A DNA stretch of 64,000 nt from Peterkaempfera sp044755465 (GCF_044755465.1 NZ_JBIVRB010000018.1:46310-110309); one strand, 5' to 3'; positions 39,349-50,449 are shown, counted from the stretch's first letter. The notes: a model not told the origin generated them from the letters alone. Numbers and translations: made by a program.

Positions 39349-40167
39349 ATGCGCATCAGGATCATCGACGCCTTCTCCGACCGCCCCTTCGCCGGCAACC
39401 AGGCCGCCGTCTGCCTGCTCGACCGGCCCGAGTGGCCCGCCGACGGCTGGATGCAGCAGGTGGCGGCGGAGCTGAACCTCTCCGAGACCGCCTTCGCCCA
39501 CCCGCTGCCCGCCGGCGGTGCGGCCGACTGGGCGCTGCGCTGGTTCACCCCCGCCGTGGAGGTGGACCTGTGCGGCCACGCCACGCTGGCGACGGCCCAC
39601 GCCCTGCACGGCGACGGCGCGCTGCCGCCCGGCGGTACGGTGCGGTTCGCCACCCGCAGCGGTGTGCTGACCGCGCGGGCGGCCCCCGGCGGCGGGCTGA
39701 CGCTGGACTTCCCCGCCGCGCCCGCCAGGCCGGTCCCGGTGCCCGAGGGTGTCGCCGCCGCGCTCGGCGTCCCGGTCACCGCCGCCTACGACACCGGGGC
39801 GCTGGGCGACCTGCTGGTGGAGGTGGCCGACGAGGCGACCGTACGCGCCCTCGCCCCGGACCTGGCGGCGGTCGCCCGGCTCGGCACCCGGGGCGTCATC
39901 GTCACCGCCGCCGCCGAGGACCCGGCGGCGGGCCACGACTACGTCTCCCGGTTCTTCGCCCCGGCGGTCGGCATCGCGGAGGACCCGGTGACCGGCAGCG
40001 CCCACACCGCCCTGGCCCCGCTCTGGTCCGCCCGCCTGGGCCGCACCGACCTCACCGGCCTCCAGGCGTCCGCCCGCTCCGGCCTGGTCCGCACCGCGCT
40101 GCGCGGCGACCGGGTGCTGCTCACCGGCGACGCGGTCACCGTGCTGGACGGCGAGCTGCGCCGCTGA
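39349..40167 (+). CDS. PhzF-family isomerase-like protein
   Basis: A 272-residue protein of the PhzF/diaminopimelate epimerase-like fold. Matching parts are IIDAFSDRPFAGNQAAVCLL, ELNLSETAFAHPL with the catalytic Glu (about residue 46), RWFTPAVEVDLCGHATLATAH, and SRFFAPAVGIAEDPVTGSAH in the second half. True PhzF isomerises dihydrohydroxyanthranilate in phenazine synthesis; no other phenazine gene is present, so the role here is unknown, as for most members. ATG 39349 lacks a strong ribosome site. A perfect-stem terminator separates it from the convergent DUF6295 gene. Confidence 0.88.
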   Translation: MRIRIIDAFSDRPFAGNQAAVCLLDRPEWPADGWMQQVAAELNLSETAFAHPLPAGGAADWALRWFTPAVEVDLCGHATLATAHALHGDGALPPGGTVRFATRSGVLTARAAPGGGLTLDFPAAPARPVPVPEGVAAALGVPVTAAYDTGALGDLLVEVADEATVRALAPDLAAVARLGTRGVIVTAAAEDPAAGHDYVSRFFAPAVGIAEDPVTGSAHTALAPLWSARLGRTDLTGLQASARSGLVRTALRGDRVLLTGDAVTVLDGELRR

Positions 40168-40242
40168 CCACGCCCGGTCCGCGCCCCACGGCCGCACCGG
40201 CCGCTGCCGGGCGCTCGGCTGCCGTCCCGCGCCCCGGCTGCC

Positions 40243-40273
40243 GTCCCGCGCCCCGGCGGCCGGGGCGCGGGAC
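40243..40273. terminator. Bidirectional hairpin between PhzF-like and DUF6295 genes
   Basis: A perfect 14-bp stem (GTCCCGCGCCCCGG and its complement) with a 3-base loop lies between the convergent stops. A partial duplicate of the left arm (gccgtcccgcgccccggct) precedes it. Confidence 0.8.
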
Positions 40274-40282
40274 GGTGCGGGG

Positions 40283-40549
40283 TCAGACCTTGAGTTCTTC
40301 CGGTACCAGGTCCAGCGCCGCCTGGATGGCGTCGATGAGCCGCCGGGCCGATTCGGCGGTGAGTTCGAGGGCGACCCGGGCGGAGGGGCCCTTGGCCGGG
40401 TCGGTGAGGTCGATGTTGAGGGTGTGCTCGGCCATCGCGTGGACGGGGTGGTCGAAGTAGACCGTCGCGTCCGTGACCCGGAACCAGCTGCCGTTCGGTC
40501 CCTTGGCGCTGCCTTCCATCGGCTCGCGGACCGTCGCGTAGGTGCACAT
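40283..40549 (-). CDS. DUF6295-type small protein
   Basis: An 88-residue soluble protein starting MCTYATVREPMEGSAKGPNG and ending ALDLVPEELKV. It resembles the small streptomycete family DUF6295, characterised by MCTY-T near the start, WFRVTDATVYFDHPVHA, and a helical end. The function is unknown; the compact alpha/beta pattern (HTLNIDLTDP, RVALELTAESARRLIDAI) suggests a small binding fold. The stop of the upstream dienelactone hydrolase gene is 3 bases away on the same strand, so both are probably one transcript. No ribosome site stands out before ATG 40549. Confidence 0.78.
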   Translation of the reverse strand: MCTYATVREPMEGSAKGPNGSWFRVTDATVYFDHPVHAMAEHTLNIDLTDPAKGPSARVALELTAESARRLIDAIQAALDLVPEELKV

Positions 40550-40551
40550 GG

Positions 40552-41295
40552 TCAGCCTCCGAGGTGCTTGGCGTAGAAGGCGGTGATCCGCTCCCAGCCG
40601 TCGTTGGCGGCCGGGACGTTGTAGGACGGCCGGTCGACGGAGAAGAAGGCGTGGCCGGCGCCCTCGTAGCTGTGGAACTCGAACTCCTTGCCCTCGGCGG
40701 TGAGGATCTGCTCCAGCTCCGCCACCTGCTCCGGGCCGGGGAACCGGTCCTCGACGCCGAACAGGCCGAGCAGCGGCGCCCGCAGTCCGGGCAGCTGGTC
40801 GACCAGGTTGGTGACCTTGAGCGGGAAGCCCTCCGGCGGGGTGCCGGTGACGAAGGCGCCGTAGCAGTCGACCGCCGCGTCCAGGTCGAGGTGGCAGGCG
40901 GCCAGCACGCTCTGGCGGCCGCCCGAGCAGTAGCCGATGACGCCGACCCTGCCGTTGGACGTCGGCAGCGCGCGCAAATGGGACGCCGCGCCGGCCACGT
41001 CCCCGACCAGGCGCTCGTCGGGGACGCCGCCCTGCGCCCGAGCGGTGGCGGCGGCGTCGTCGGGGGACGCGCCGGGTGCCTCGCGGGAGTAGAGGTTGGG
41101 GCAGATCGCGTCATAGCCGAGCTCGGCGAACCGGCGGACGATCTCCTTGGTCGCCCGGTCGTAGCCGGGCATGTGGTGGATGACCACGACGCCGCCGCGC
41201 GGCGCCTCGCCGTCGGGCCGGGCGAGGTACGCCTCGATCTCGTCGCCGCCGTGTCCGGTGATCCGGGTGGTACGGGCACTGAGGGAATCACTCAT
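40552..41295 (-). CDS. Dienelactone hydrolase family protein
   Basis: A 247-residue alpha/beta hydrolase. Nucleophile Cys lies in VGVIGYCSGGRQSVL, Asp in GVEDRFPGP, and His in YEGAGHAFFSVDRPSYN. HHMPGYDRATKEI near residue 40 takes the place of the EWWG oxyanion segment of the other family member at 30780. Its substrate is not known. It is divergent from a MarR gene with only 42 bp between start codons and a shared dyad, so the MarR protein very probably regulates it. DUF6295 is likely cotranscribed downstream. ATG 41295 has no ribosome site, which suggests a leaderless or near-leaderless mRNA. Confidence 0.9.
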   Translation of the reverse strand: MSDSLSARTTRITGHGGDEIEAYLARPDGEAPRGGVVVIHHMPGYDRATKEIVRRFAELGYDAICPNLYSREAPGASPDDAAATARAQGGVPDERLVGDVAGAASHLRALPTSNGRVGVIGYCSGGRQSVLAACHLDLDAAVDCYGAFVTGTPPEGFPLKVTNLVDQLPGLRAPLLGLFGVEDRFPGPEQVAELEQILTAEGKEFEFHSYEGAGHAFFSVDRPSYNVPAANDGWERITAFYAKHLGG

Positions 41296-41313
41296 GGGCA
41301 GATCATAAGCCTG

Positions 41314-41325
41314 GACTGATAAGTC
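41314..41325. promoter_or_regulatory. MarR-type dyad between divergent genes
   Basis: GACTGATAAGTC is an imperfect dyad (arms GACT/AGTC) in the 42-bp space between the dienelactone hydrolase and MarR genes. ATAAG recurs 15 bases upstream. TATGCT follows at 41326 and may be the MarR -10 box. Confidence 0.55.
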
Positions 41326-41337
41326 TATGCTGAGGGC

Positions 41338-41775
41338 ATGCCGACCCCGAGTGATGTCGCCCAAGCCGCCGGAGAGCTGCGCGCCTGCCTGGGTCCGCTG
41401 GTCCGCAGGCTGCGCCAGGTGCACCAGGACGGCGAGCTGACCCTCTCCCAGGCGGCGGTGCTGGTCCGGCTGGAGCGGGAGGGCCCCGCCACGCCGGGCG
41501 CGCTGGCGGCGGGCGAGGGCATCCGCGCCCAGTCGATGAGCGTGCTGGCGTCCGGCCTGCGGGAGCGCGGGCTGGTCACCCGCAGCCCCGATCCGGCGGA
41601 CCGGCGGTGCGTACGGCTGTCGATCACCGAGCGCGGACGCGAGGCGCTGTGCGGCGCCCGGCAGGAGAAGGCCCAGCGGCTGGCCCGCGCGATCAGCGAG
41701 GGCCTGACCCCGGCCGAGCAGGAGCAGCTGATCGCGGCGATACCCCTGCTGGAGCGGATCGGCCGCCTGGTCTGA
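41338..41775 (+). CDS. MarR-family transcriptional regulator
   Basis: A 145-residue winged-helix protein. The DNA-binding core reads TLSQAAVLVRLEREGPATPG, then ALAAGEGIRAQSMSVLASGL as recognition helix, and RSPDPADRRCVRLSITERGR as wing with the Asp-Arg pair. Terminal helices (LRACLGPLVRRLRQVHQ, QEQLIAAIPLLERIGRL) form the dimer. A single Cys in the wing (RRCVRL) might sense oxidants, but this is speculative. ATG 41338 has GAGGG 2 bases upstream and a TATGCT -10-like element. It is divergent from a dienelactone hydrolase gene and probably represses it. Confidence 0.9.
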   Translation: MPTPSDVAQAAGELRACLGPLVRRLRQVHQDGELTLSQAAVLVRLEREGPATPGALAAGEGIRAQSMSVLASGLRERGLVTRSPDPADRRCVRLSITERGREALCGARQEKAQRLARAISEGLTPAEQEQLIAAIPLLERIGRLV

Positions 41776-41789
41776 ACCAGGCCGGGCGG

Positions 41790-42578
41790 TCAGCCGGTCG
41801 GCAGCCAGCCCACGTGCCCGGCGAGCAGCGTGTAGCCGACGAAGGCCACCGTGTCGATCAGGGCGTGCGCCGCCACCAGCGGCATCACCCGCCCCCAGCG
41901 GCGGTAGAGCAGGCAGAAGATCACGCCCATCACCACATTGCCGACGAAGCCGCCGACGCCCTGGTACAGGTGGTACGAGCCGCGCAGCAGCGAGCTGGCG
42001 ACCAGCGCGGCCGGCCAGGACCAGCCGAGTTGGCCGAGCCGGCGCAGCAGGTAGCCGACGACGATGACCTCCTCCACGATGGCGTTCTGCCAGGCGGAGG
42101 TGATCAGGACCGGGATGCGCCACCAGACGGCGGGCAGCGAGGAGGGCACCACCGTGAGGTTGGCGCCGGCGGCCCGCGCGCCCAGGTAGAGGGCGAGGCC
42201 GGAGCCGCCGATCACGGCGGCCACCAGGACGCCGCGCCCGAGGTCGGGCAGCTTGCGGGTCAGGTCGAAGCCCAGCGCGCGTACCGAGGAGCCCCCGCGC
42301 AGCAGCAGGTACGCCACCAGCGCCACCGGTACCAGCGCGGTGCCGATGCCGAACAGCTGCCAGGCCAGGTCGAGCCAGGGGCGGCCGGGGGCGAGCGAGC
42401 CGTTGAGGGTGGCGGTCTGCTGCTTGAGCGCGGCGCGGCGGGTGAGCGAGCCGATAAAGCTGATCAGCGCGCTCAGCCCGCTGGCGCCCAGGGACAGCGC
42501 CAGGACGATGATCAGCTCCTGGCCGAGCAGCCGCCGGGGGACCGTGAGCGCCGGAGCGGCGCTGTGGGTGGTCGTCAA
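41790..42578 (-). CDS. CPBP-family intramembrane metalloprotease
   Basis: A membrane protein of about 262 residues with eight hydrophobic segments. CPBP (Abi) motifs appear as AIVEEVIVVGYLLRRLGQL (motif 1, EExxxxxG with Arg shifted), SSLLRGSYHLYQGVGGFVGN (motif 2, catalytic-type His), and AAHALIDTVAF (motif 3, HxxxD). These residues bind zinc in the CAAX-protease-like family. Roles include protein processing and bacteriocin immunity; the target here is unknown. TTG 42578 was preferred because TTGGAG lies 7 bases upstream; another TTG at 42590 is possible. A MarR gene converges 14 bases away. Confidence 0.85.
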   Translation of the reverse strand: MTTTHSAAPALTVPRRLLGQELIIVLALSLGASGLSALISFIGSLTRRAALKQQTATLNGSLAPGRPWLDLAWQLFGIGTALVPVALVAYLLLRGGSSVRALGFDLTRKLPDLGRGVLVAAVIGGSGLALYLGARAAGANLTVVPSSLPAVWWRIPVLITSAWQNAIVEEVIVVGYLLRRLGQLGWSWPAALVASSLLRGSYHLYQGVGGFVGNVVMGVIFCLLYRRWGRVMPLVAAHALIDTVAFVGYTLLAGHVGWLPTG

Positions 42579-42622
42579 GGGTGGCTCCAACGCGCAGCAG
42601 GTCCGGGCCGATCATCATTTCA

Positions 42623-42683
42623 CAGCACTTCGCGAGGGGTTTCCCGGCACTGCGCACGGGTTTTCCCAGCACCGCGCGCGGGC
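42623..42683. repeat. 22-bp degenerate tandem repeat, three copies
   Basis: Units begin at 42623, 42645 and 42667 (cagcacttcgcgaggg, cggcactgcgcacggg, cagcaccgcgcgcggg), separated by ttttcc-like links. It fills the space between the CPBP start and the ligase stop on the minus strand. Confidence 0.7.
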
Positions 42684-42693
42684 CGGGGGCGGT

Positions 42694-44202
42694 TCAGTCC
42701 ACCGGCCAGGTGTGCACCGGCTCCCCGCCGCGCATGTACTCCATATACCGCCTGGTCATCGAGGCCAGCGCGGTCTGCCGGTCCTGGCCGAGGCGGTCCC
42801 TGAAGTGGTGGAACGCCGCGCTCTGCCAGGCGGCGCCATTGGTCCGGCGGCGGCAGCGGGCCTCCACGATGCCCAGGTAGCGGTCCCGGTCGGCGGCCTC
42901 CACCCCCCAGGCGTCCAGGCCCTGCGCGGCCAGCGGCAGCAGCTCCTCCAGCACGAGTTCCACCGCCGGCACCCGCACCGGCGGCCCGCCGCCCCGCCCG
43001 CCGCGCCCCGGGCGCGGCCAGTGCAGTACGGCGTCGATGCCGGCCCGGGAGGCGGCGTGGAAGTTCTCCGACGCCAGCGCGAACGGCAGCCGGGACCAGA
43101 CCGGCCGCTGCTGCTCGGCCAGCGAGCGCACCAGGCCGTAGTAGAACGCGGTGTTGGCCAGCGTGTCGGCCACCGTCGGCCCGGCCGGCAGCACCCGGTT
43201 CTCCACCCGCAGATGCGGCACCCCGTCCGCGACGTCGTACACCGGGCGGTTCCAGCGGTAGATGGTGCCGTTGTGCAGCCGCAGCTCGGCCAGCTTGGGC
43301 ACCCCGCCGGAGGCCAGCACCTTGCCGGGGTCCTCGTCGTCGCAGATGGGCAGCAGCGAGGGGAAGTAGCGGACGTTCTCCTCGAACAGCTCCAGCGCCG
43401 AGTCCACCCAACGCTCGCCGAACCAGGTGATCGGCCGGACGCCCTGCGCCTTGAGCTCCTCCGGCCGGGTGTCGCACGCCTGCTCGAAGAGGACCGGGCG
43501 GGTCTCCCGCCACAGCTCCCGGCCGAACAGGAACGGGGAGTTGGCCCCCACCGCCACCTGCGCGCCGGCCAGCGCCTGGGCGGCGTTCCAGACGGCGGGG
43601 AAGCGCTCCGGGGTCACCTGGAGGTGCAGTTGGAGCGAGGTGCAGGCGGCCTCGGCCACGATGGACGCGGACTCCACCTCCAGCCGCTCCACACCGTCGA
43701 TGTCCAGCGCGATGTCCTCGCCCCTGGCGGCCAGGATCTGGCTGTTGAGCAGGCTGTAGCGGTCGCTGCGGGACATGTTGTCCAGCACCGCGTGGTCATT
43801 GGTCAGGGTGGGCAGCACGCCCACCATCACGATCCGGGCGCCCACCTCGGCCGCCTTGCGGTCGGCGTAGCGCAGCCCGGTGTCGATCTCCTCGCGCAGC
43901 TCCTCGAAGACCCGGCCGCCGAGCCGGTGCGGGGCGATGTTCACCTCGATGTTGAACTGCCCCAGCTCGGTCTGGAAGTCGGGGCTGGCGATGGCCTGGA
44001 GCACCTGCTCGTTGCGCATCACCGGCAGGCCCTGCTCATCGGCGAGGTTGAGTTCGATCTCCAGTCCCATCACCGCGCGCGGGCGGTCGAACCGCTTCTC
44101 CCGCAGCATCCGCTCCAGCGCCTCCAGGCACGTTCTGAGCTTCCTGCGGTAGAGCTGCCGGTCGGACAGGTCGGAACCAGTGGCCGCGACCTTCTCGCCC
44201 AT
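42694..44202 (-). CDS. GCS2-type glutamate-cysteine ligase family protein
   Basis: A 502-residue ATP-dependent carboxylate-amine/thiol ligase of the GCS2 family. The substrate-binding strand is AVMGLEIELNLADEQGLPVM, and TELGQFNIEVNIAPHRLGG follows. ESASIVAEAACTSLQLHLQV and GGVPKLAELRLHNGTIYRWN supply the conserved His/Arg pocket, and GVPHLRVENRVLPAGPTVAD the second Arg-Glu. Streptomycetes use mycothiol rather than glutathione; relatives such as EgtA make gamma-glutamylcysteine for ergothioneine. No ergothioneine gene is adjacent, so the product is unassigned. ATG 44202 has GAGGAGG upstream; the frame continues upstream without protein character. The C-terminal part is Arg-rich (GRGGRGGGPP). 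Confidence 0.85.
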   Translation of the reverse strand: MGEKVAATGSDLSDRQLYRRKLRTCLEALERMLREKRFDRPRAVMGLEIELNLADEQGLPVMRNEQVLQAIASPDFQTELGQFNIEVNIAPHRLGGRVFEELREEIDTGLRYADRKAAEVGARIVMVGVLPTLTNDHAVLDNMSRSDRYSLLNSQILAARGEDIALDIDGVERLEVESASIVAEAACTSLQLHLQVTPERFPAVWNAAQALAGAQVAVGANSPFLFGRELWRETRPVLFEQACDTRPEELKAQGVRPITWFGERWVDSALELFEENVRYFPSLLPICDDEDPGKVLASGGVPKLAELRLHNGTIYRWNRPVYDVADGVPHLRVENRVLPAGPTVADTLANTAFYYGLVRSLAEQQRPVWSRLPFALASENFHAASRAGIDAVLHWPRPGRGGRGGGPPVRVPAVELVLEELLPLAAQGLDAWGVEAADRDRYLGIVEARCRRRTNGAAWQSAAFHHFRDRLGQDRQTALASMTRRYMEYMRGGEPVHTWPVD

Positions 44203-44680
44203 GGGCCCCACTCCTCCTCGGTGCACCGTGCCTGCATCATGCCCAGGCCGGATGATCGATAGCCGGACGGTCCGGCTGCGGCGGGGCGCCTTTCCCCCGG
44301 GGTGCGGATCACACCGGCCTTCCGCCGGGACGCGGATCACAGCGGCGGACGGCAGTGGATGCGTCAGAATCTGTGCCCATGGTGCGAAAGGACGGGAAGT
44401 CCTCTTGCGCTGGGCCCCCGGCGGCCTTACAAGGGTCACTGACGGCAGTCACCGCCTGCGGACACGGCTCACCTAGAATCGGTCCGACGGGCCGACGCAC
44501 TCCGCAACGCCCGGTCCCGGCCCGGCGGCCTGCCCAGGCCCGCCCGCCGCCGCCCCGCGTCGCGTCACCGGCTCGGCAGCACAGCACACGGCACCCCGCT
44601 CCGCCCCCGTCCGGGCCCGGCCCCGGACGGGACGGTCCTCACGCGCCCGCACGCCTATCTCGACCGGAGAGGCGACCGCC
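44203..44680. other. Gene-free divergent spacer with candidate promoter
   Basis: No gene or stable RNA was recognised. TAGAAT at about 44474 (cacctagaatcgg) looks like a vegetative -10 element for the rightward gene. Two cggatcaca elements, at about 44304 and 44332, form a direct repeat. The remainder (44500-44650) is Cys/Pro/Arg-codon-like GC filler. Confidence 0.4.
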
Positions 44681-45292
44681 ATGACCCTGCAGCTCCCCCA
44701 GCCGCCCGCCGGAGCCCTGCGCTCCGTCCTCGCCGCCCTTGCCTCGCCCCACGCCGTACGCCATGTCACCACCCCCGCCCTGCGGGTGCCCGACCCGGCC
44801 GACCCGCCACGGCCGACCCAGCCGCTCCCCGCCCACCTGCTGCGGGCCGGTGTCGCCCTGGAGGCGGCGCCGCGCACCGGCTGGCGGTTCCTGATCCGCT
44901 GCGGGGGCCAGGTGGTCGCGGCGGCGGAGACCCTGGAGACGCCGGACGGCCACGCCTTCTCGCACTTCGCCGAGGGCCCCTACCTGGCGGCCTCGCTGCT
45001 GGCCCTCCAGCAGGCCCGCCGGATCACCACGGGCAGCGCGGTGCCGTACGAGCCCCGGCTGCTGTCCATACCGGCCCGCTACACCACGGCGCTCTGGCTG
45101 CACCCGCTGCGCCCCGGCGCGACGGACCTGCTGATCCCGCTGGCGCCCGCGCCGCTGGGCGTGGCCGCGCACCGGCCGTACCCGGCGGCGGAGCTGCTGG
45201 ACCTGTTCCGCCGGCCGGCCGCGCCGCCCGACCGGGACCGGCCCGGTACGCCGCCCGCCGGCCCGGACGCGCTGACCGCAGCGGGCCGGTGA
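44681..45292 (+). CDS. Conserved-type hypothetical protein, 203 residues
   Basis: A soluble protein with a Pro-rich N-terminus (MTLQLPQPPAGALRSVLAAL) and an ordered centre. TGWRFLIRCGGQVVAAAETL, HFAEGPYLAASLLALQQARR and LLSIPARYTTALWLHPL suggest an alpha/beta fold. The C-terminus is Pro/Arg-rich and probably disordered. There is no signal peptide or membrane helix. I recognise the general type from streptomycete genomes but know no function. ATG 44681 follows GGAGAGG with a 7-base spacing. It stands alone between the ligase gene and the DUF5999 gene. Confidence 0.65.
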   Translation: MTLQLPQPPAGALRSVLAALASPHAVRHVTTPALRVPDPADPPRPTQPLPAHLLRAGVALEAAPRTGWRFLIRCGGQVVAAAETLETPDGHAFSHFAEGPYLAASLLALQQARRITTGSAVPYEPRLLSIPARYTTALWLHPLRPGATDLLIPLAPAPLGVAAHRPYPAAELLDLFRRPAAPPDRDRPGTPPAGPDALTAAGR

Positions 45293-45547
45293 CGCGCCCC
45301 GGCGGCGCACTCCGGTGACGATGCGCCGCCGAAGCATCCGAACGGGTGATCTCTGCCGGAGAGGTGTGGCGCATGTCACCAAATGGCTGCGCAGGACCGA
45401 CCCGATGCAGACACTGGGAACCAGCGCGGAAAGGTGGTTGTCTTACCCCGTGGGCACATGGCTCACACCTGCCGGGTCGGTGATTCCCGGCACCGGGCAG
45501 CGGACCGCCGCGCGGCGACCGAAAACTTCGAAGCGAGGGTTCGAGCA

Positions 45548-45742
45548 ATGTGCCAGCACCGACCTGAGTGCCCATCGGCCGACTCCGCCGACCGCGAGGC
45601 GGCGCAGCCCGTGGCCTGCCACCCGGAGCAGGGCTGGAGCCTGCTGTGCAACGGCGTCCTGCTGTTCGAGGACACCGGCGAGCTGCTGCCCGACGGCCGG
45701 GTGATCGCGCCGCACCGCCCGCTGGCGGCTGCGGCCGCCTAA
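45548..45742 (+). CDS. DUF5999 family protein, 64 residues
   Basis: A small soluble protein matching the actinobacterial DUF5999 family almost throughout: MCQHRPECPSADSADREAAQ, HPEQGWSLLCNGVLLFEDTG and LLPDGRVIAPHRPL. Three Cys residues (MCQH, PECPS, LLCNG), with a further Cys in VACHP, and His residues could bind a metal. The family is nearly universal in Streptomyces, with unknown function. ATG 45548 is preceded by GAGGG; the upstream in-frame extension is non-coding in appearance. A roughly 255-bp spacer upstream may contain a leader, but no riboswitch was recognised. Confidence 0.88.
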   Translation: MCQHRPECPSADSADREAAQPVACHPEQGWSLLCNGVLLFEDTGELLPDGRVIAPHRPLAAAAA

Positions 45743-45771
45743 CCGGCGGCGAGCGGCCGGGAGTGCCGCGA

Positions 45772-45801
45772 GGGGCGGTACGGCAGCCGCCGCACCGCCC
45801 C
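45772..45801. terminator. Hairpin between convergent DUF5999 and gcvP genes
   Basis: GGGGCGGT (45772) pairs with ACCGCCCC (45794), with a GGC/GCC pair inside the 14-base loop. It is weaker than other terminators in the window but correctly placed. Confidence 0.45.
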
Positions 45802-45815
45802 ACACCGGGCCCGGG

Positions 45816-48734
<2,919 letters not shown>

Positions 48735-48839
48735 GGCGCTTGAGGCCTCCTGGTCACGGACCGGTGGGGGCTCGCGCGCGTACGGGTCGCCGGACTGCGG
48801 GGCCGGCGGCCGGGGCGTGCGGGCCCGGACGGCCTCCCC

Positions 48840-49080
48840 CTCTGTCATCGGAACCTGAGAGCTTCACCGGCCTGCCCGCGCCCGGGGGTCTGCCCCGCGT
48901 CGGTGCCGCCGGCTTGCACCGTCGGTGAGGGTCGGCCGCCGCCCGGCTCCTTCGCCGGCCGCGCCCGCCCCTGCTTTCCAGAGTGACCTTGCCCGTGCGG
49001 TACGGCTGCCTGAGAGATTCCGGGGAGGAGTTGCTCCTTCGGCGCCCCGCCCATCTGGTGGAGGGTGGGGACTCTCCCGA
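48840..49080 (-). promoter_or_regulatory. Tandem glycine riboswitch upstream of gcvP
   Basis: Read on the minus strand, aptamer one (about 49080-48972) begins CGGGAGAGTC and contains GCGCCGAAGGAGCAACTCC, GAATCTCTCAGGCA and ACTCTGGAAAGC, the conserved gcvT-motif segments. Aptamer two (about 48970-48841) has GGCGAAGGAGCC, GTGAAGCTCTCAGGTTCC and GACAGAGGGGG. The paired aptamers bind glycine and usually activate glycine-cleavage genes. The RNA ends about 105 bases before the gcvP start. The P1/P3 extension of aptamer two is unusually long and GC-rich. Confidence 0.9.
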
Positions 49081-49342
49081 ACGGGCTCGACGGTCGCCCC
49101 CCAGACTACCAGCGGCACCCCGCCTGCCTGCTGCTTCTTCCTGCGGCCGGGATCAGCCGCGCAGGTGGCGCTGCTACCCCGAACGGCTCACCGCATTCCC
49201 GGTCGGCCCCTTCCGGCTCGACAGTGGGCCCGATGTGGCTTTTGGTGTGAATTGGCGGTCTGACAGCCGCCGGGTACTCATTCATTGCCCCGGCCCTCGG
49301 GGCCCGCCGGCGTGCATGCCGGGGAACCGCACTGGAGGAACC

Positions 49343-50449
49343 GTGCAGACCGACATCGATCCGCGGGACCTGATCGGCCACAAGGCCGTCGATCGGAACG
49401 GGGACAAGATCGGTACCGTGGACGAGGTGTACCTCGACGACGCGACCGGGCGGCCGGAGTGGGCGGCCGTCCGCACCGGCGTCTTCGGGCGCGACGCCTT
49501 CGTACCCCTCGACGCGAGCGAGTTCTCGGGCGACCAGCTGCGGGTGCCGTACGAGAAGTCGCTGATCAAGGACTCCCCCGACTTCGGGGCCGGCCAGCAC
49601 CTCTCGCCCGCCCAGGAATTGCAGCTCTACCGCTACTACGGACTGGACGCGCCGGGCAGCCGGGCCGCCGAGAGCGCGGCGGCCGCCGCACCGGACCGCG
49701 AGTTCGGCGCCGCGGCGGACCGCGAGTTCGGTGGCGTACCGGCCGCCAGCCTGGCGCCCGACATCCGGAACCCCCAGGCGGCGGCCCCGACCGGGGAGCC
49801 GCAGCACGCCGAGCCCCGCACGGAGGTGCAGCAGCCGGAGCCGCCCCGCGCCGAGCCGCGCCGCGTGGGAGGGCACCTCACGGAGGCGTCGACCACCGAG
49901 CAAGGGCACGCCGCCCCCCGGTTCGCGGAGCCCGCCGCCGAGCCGGCCGCGCCGCAGCGGTCTGCCGTCGGGGCGGTGGACCGCCCGGGGCCGTCGCGGC
50001 TTGAGGTGGTCTGCCGCGAGGAGCAGGTGGAGGTCACCACCGAGTGGCACAACCTGGGCACCGCCCGGCTGCGCAAGTACATCGTCACCGAGGAGGTGGA
50101 GCGCCGGGTCCCGGTGGTCCGGGAGCGGGTGCGGGTCGAGCGGGTGCCGGTGACCGAGGCGGAGCTGGCCGGACTGTCCGACGAGGACATCTCGGAGGCG
50201 GTCGAGGAGGTCGTGCTGCGCGAGGAGCGCCCGGTGGTGCGCAAGCGGATGGTACCGATCGAGCGGGTCCGGCTAGTGGTGGAGCGGGTCACCCACGAGG
50301 AGGTCGTCCGCACCACGCTGCGGCGCGAGCAGGTCAAGGTCCACGACGGCGGCATGGCGGCGAGCAGCCGGGGCGAGCAGGGCGGGCTGACGGAGACCCC
50401 GCATGTGACGCAGTACAACGGTTCGCAGTTGGAGCAGCCGATCGCCTGA
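49343..50449 (+). CDS. PRC-barrel and DUF2382 protein
   Basis: A 368-residue soluble protein. The PRC-barrel domain (about 8-75) reads LIGHKAVDRNGDKIGTVDEV, then GRPEWAAVRTG. A 130-residue Pro/Ala/Glu-rich linker follows, including a duplicated DREFGAAADREFGG. The C-terminal DUF2382 domain (about 228-340) contains LEVVCREEQVEVTTEW, LRKYIVTEEVERRVPVVRER and RLVVERVTHEEVVRTTLRRE. This pairing is widespread in actinobacteria and deinococci and often linked to stress, without a known mechanism. GTG 49343 has GGAGGAACC upstream. It is divergent from gcvP, separated by 262 bp outside the riboswitch. Confidence 0.9.
   Translation: MQTDIDPRDLIGHKAVDRNGDKIGTVDEVYLDDATGRPEWAAVRTGVFGRDAFVPLDASEFSGDQLRVPYEKSLIKDSPDFGAGQHLSPAQELQLYRYYGLDAPGSRAAESAAAAAPDREFGAAADREFGGVPAASLAPDIRNPQAAAPTGEPQHAEPRTEVQQPEPPRAEPRRVGGHLTEASTTEQGHAAPRFAEPAAEPAAPQRSAVGAVDRPGPSRLEVVCREEQVEVTTEWHNLGTARLRKYIVTEEVERRVPVVRERVRVERVPVTEAELAGLSDEDISEAVEEVVLREERPVVRKRMVPIERVRLVVERVTHEEVVRTTLRREQVKVHDGGMAASSRGEQGGLTETPHVTQYNGSQLEQPIA

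Noticed and set aside
39349..40167. Phenazine biosynthesis cluster
   Set aside because: Only a PhzF-like gene is present; the family is widespread outside phenazine producers.
45293..45547. c-di-AMP (ydaO-type) riboswitch before DUF5999
   Set aside because: Some hairpins are present but the conserved core segments could not be matched.
48735..48848. Upstream in-frame start for gcvP
   Set aside because: The extra codons overlap the riboswitch 3' part and are not conserved-looking; AGGAGG supports the start at 48734.
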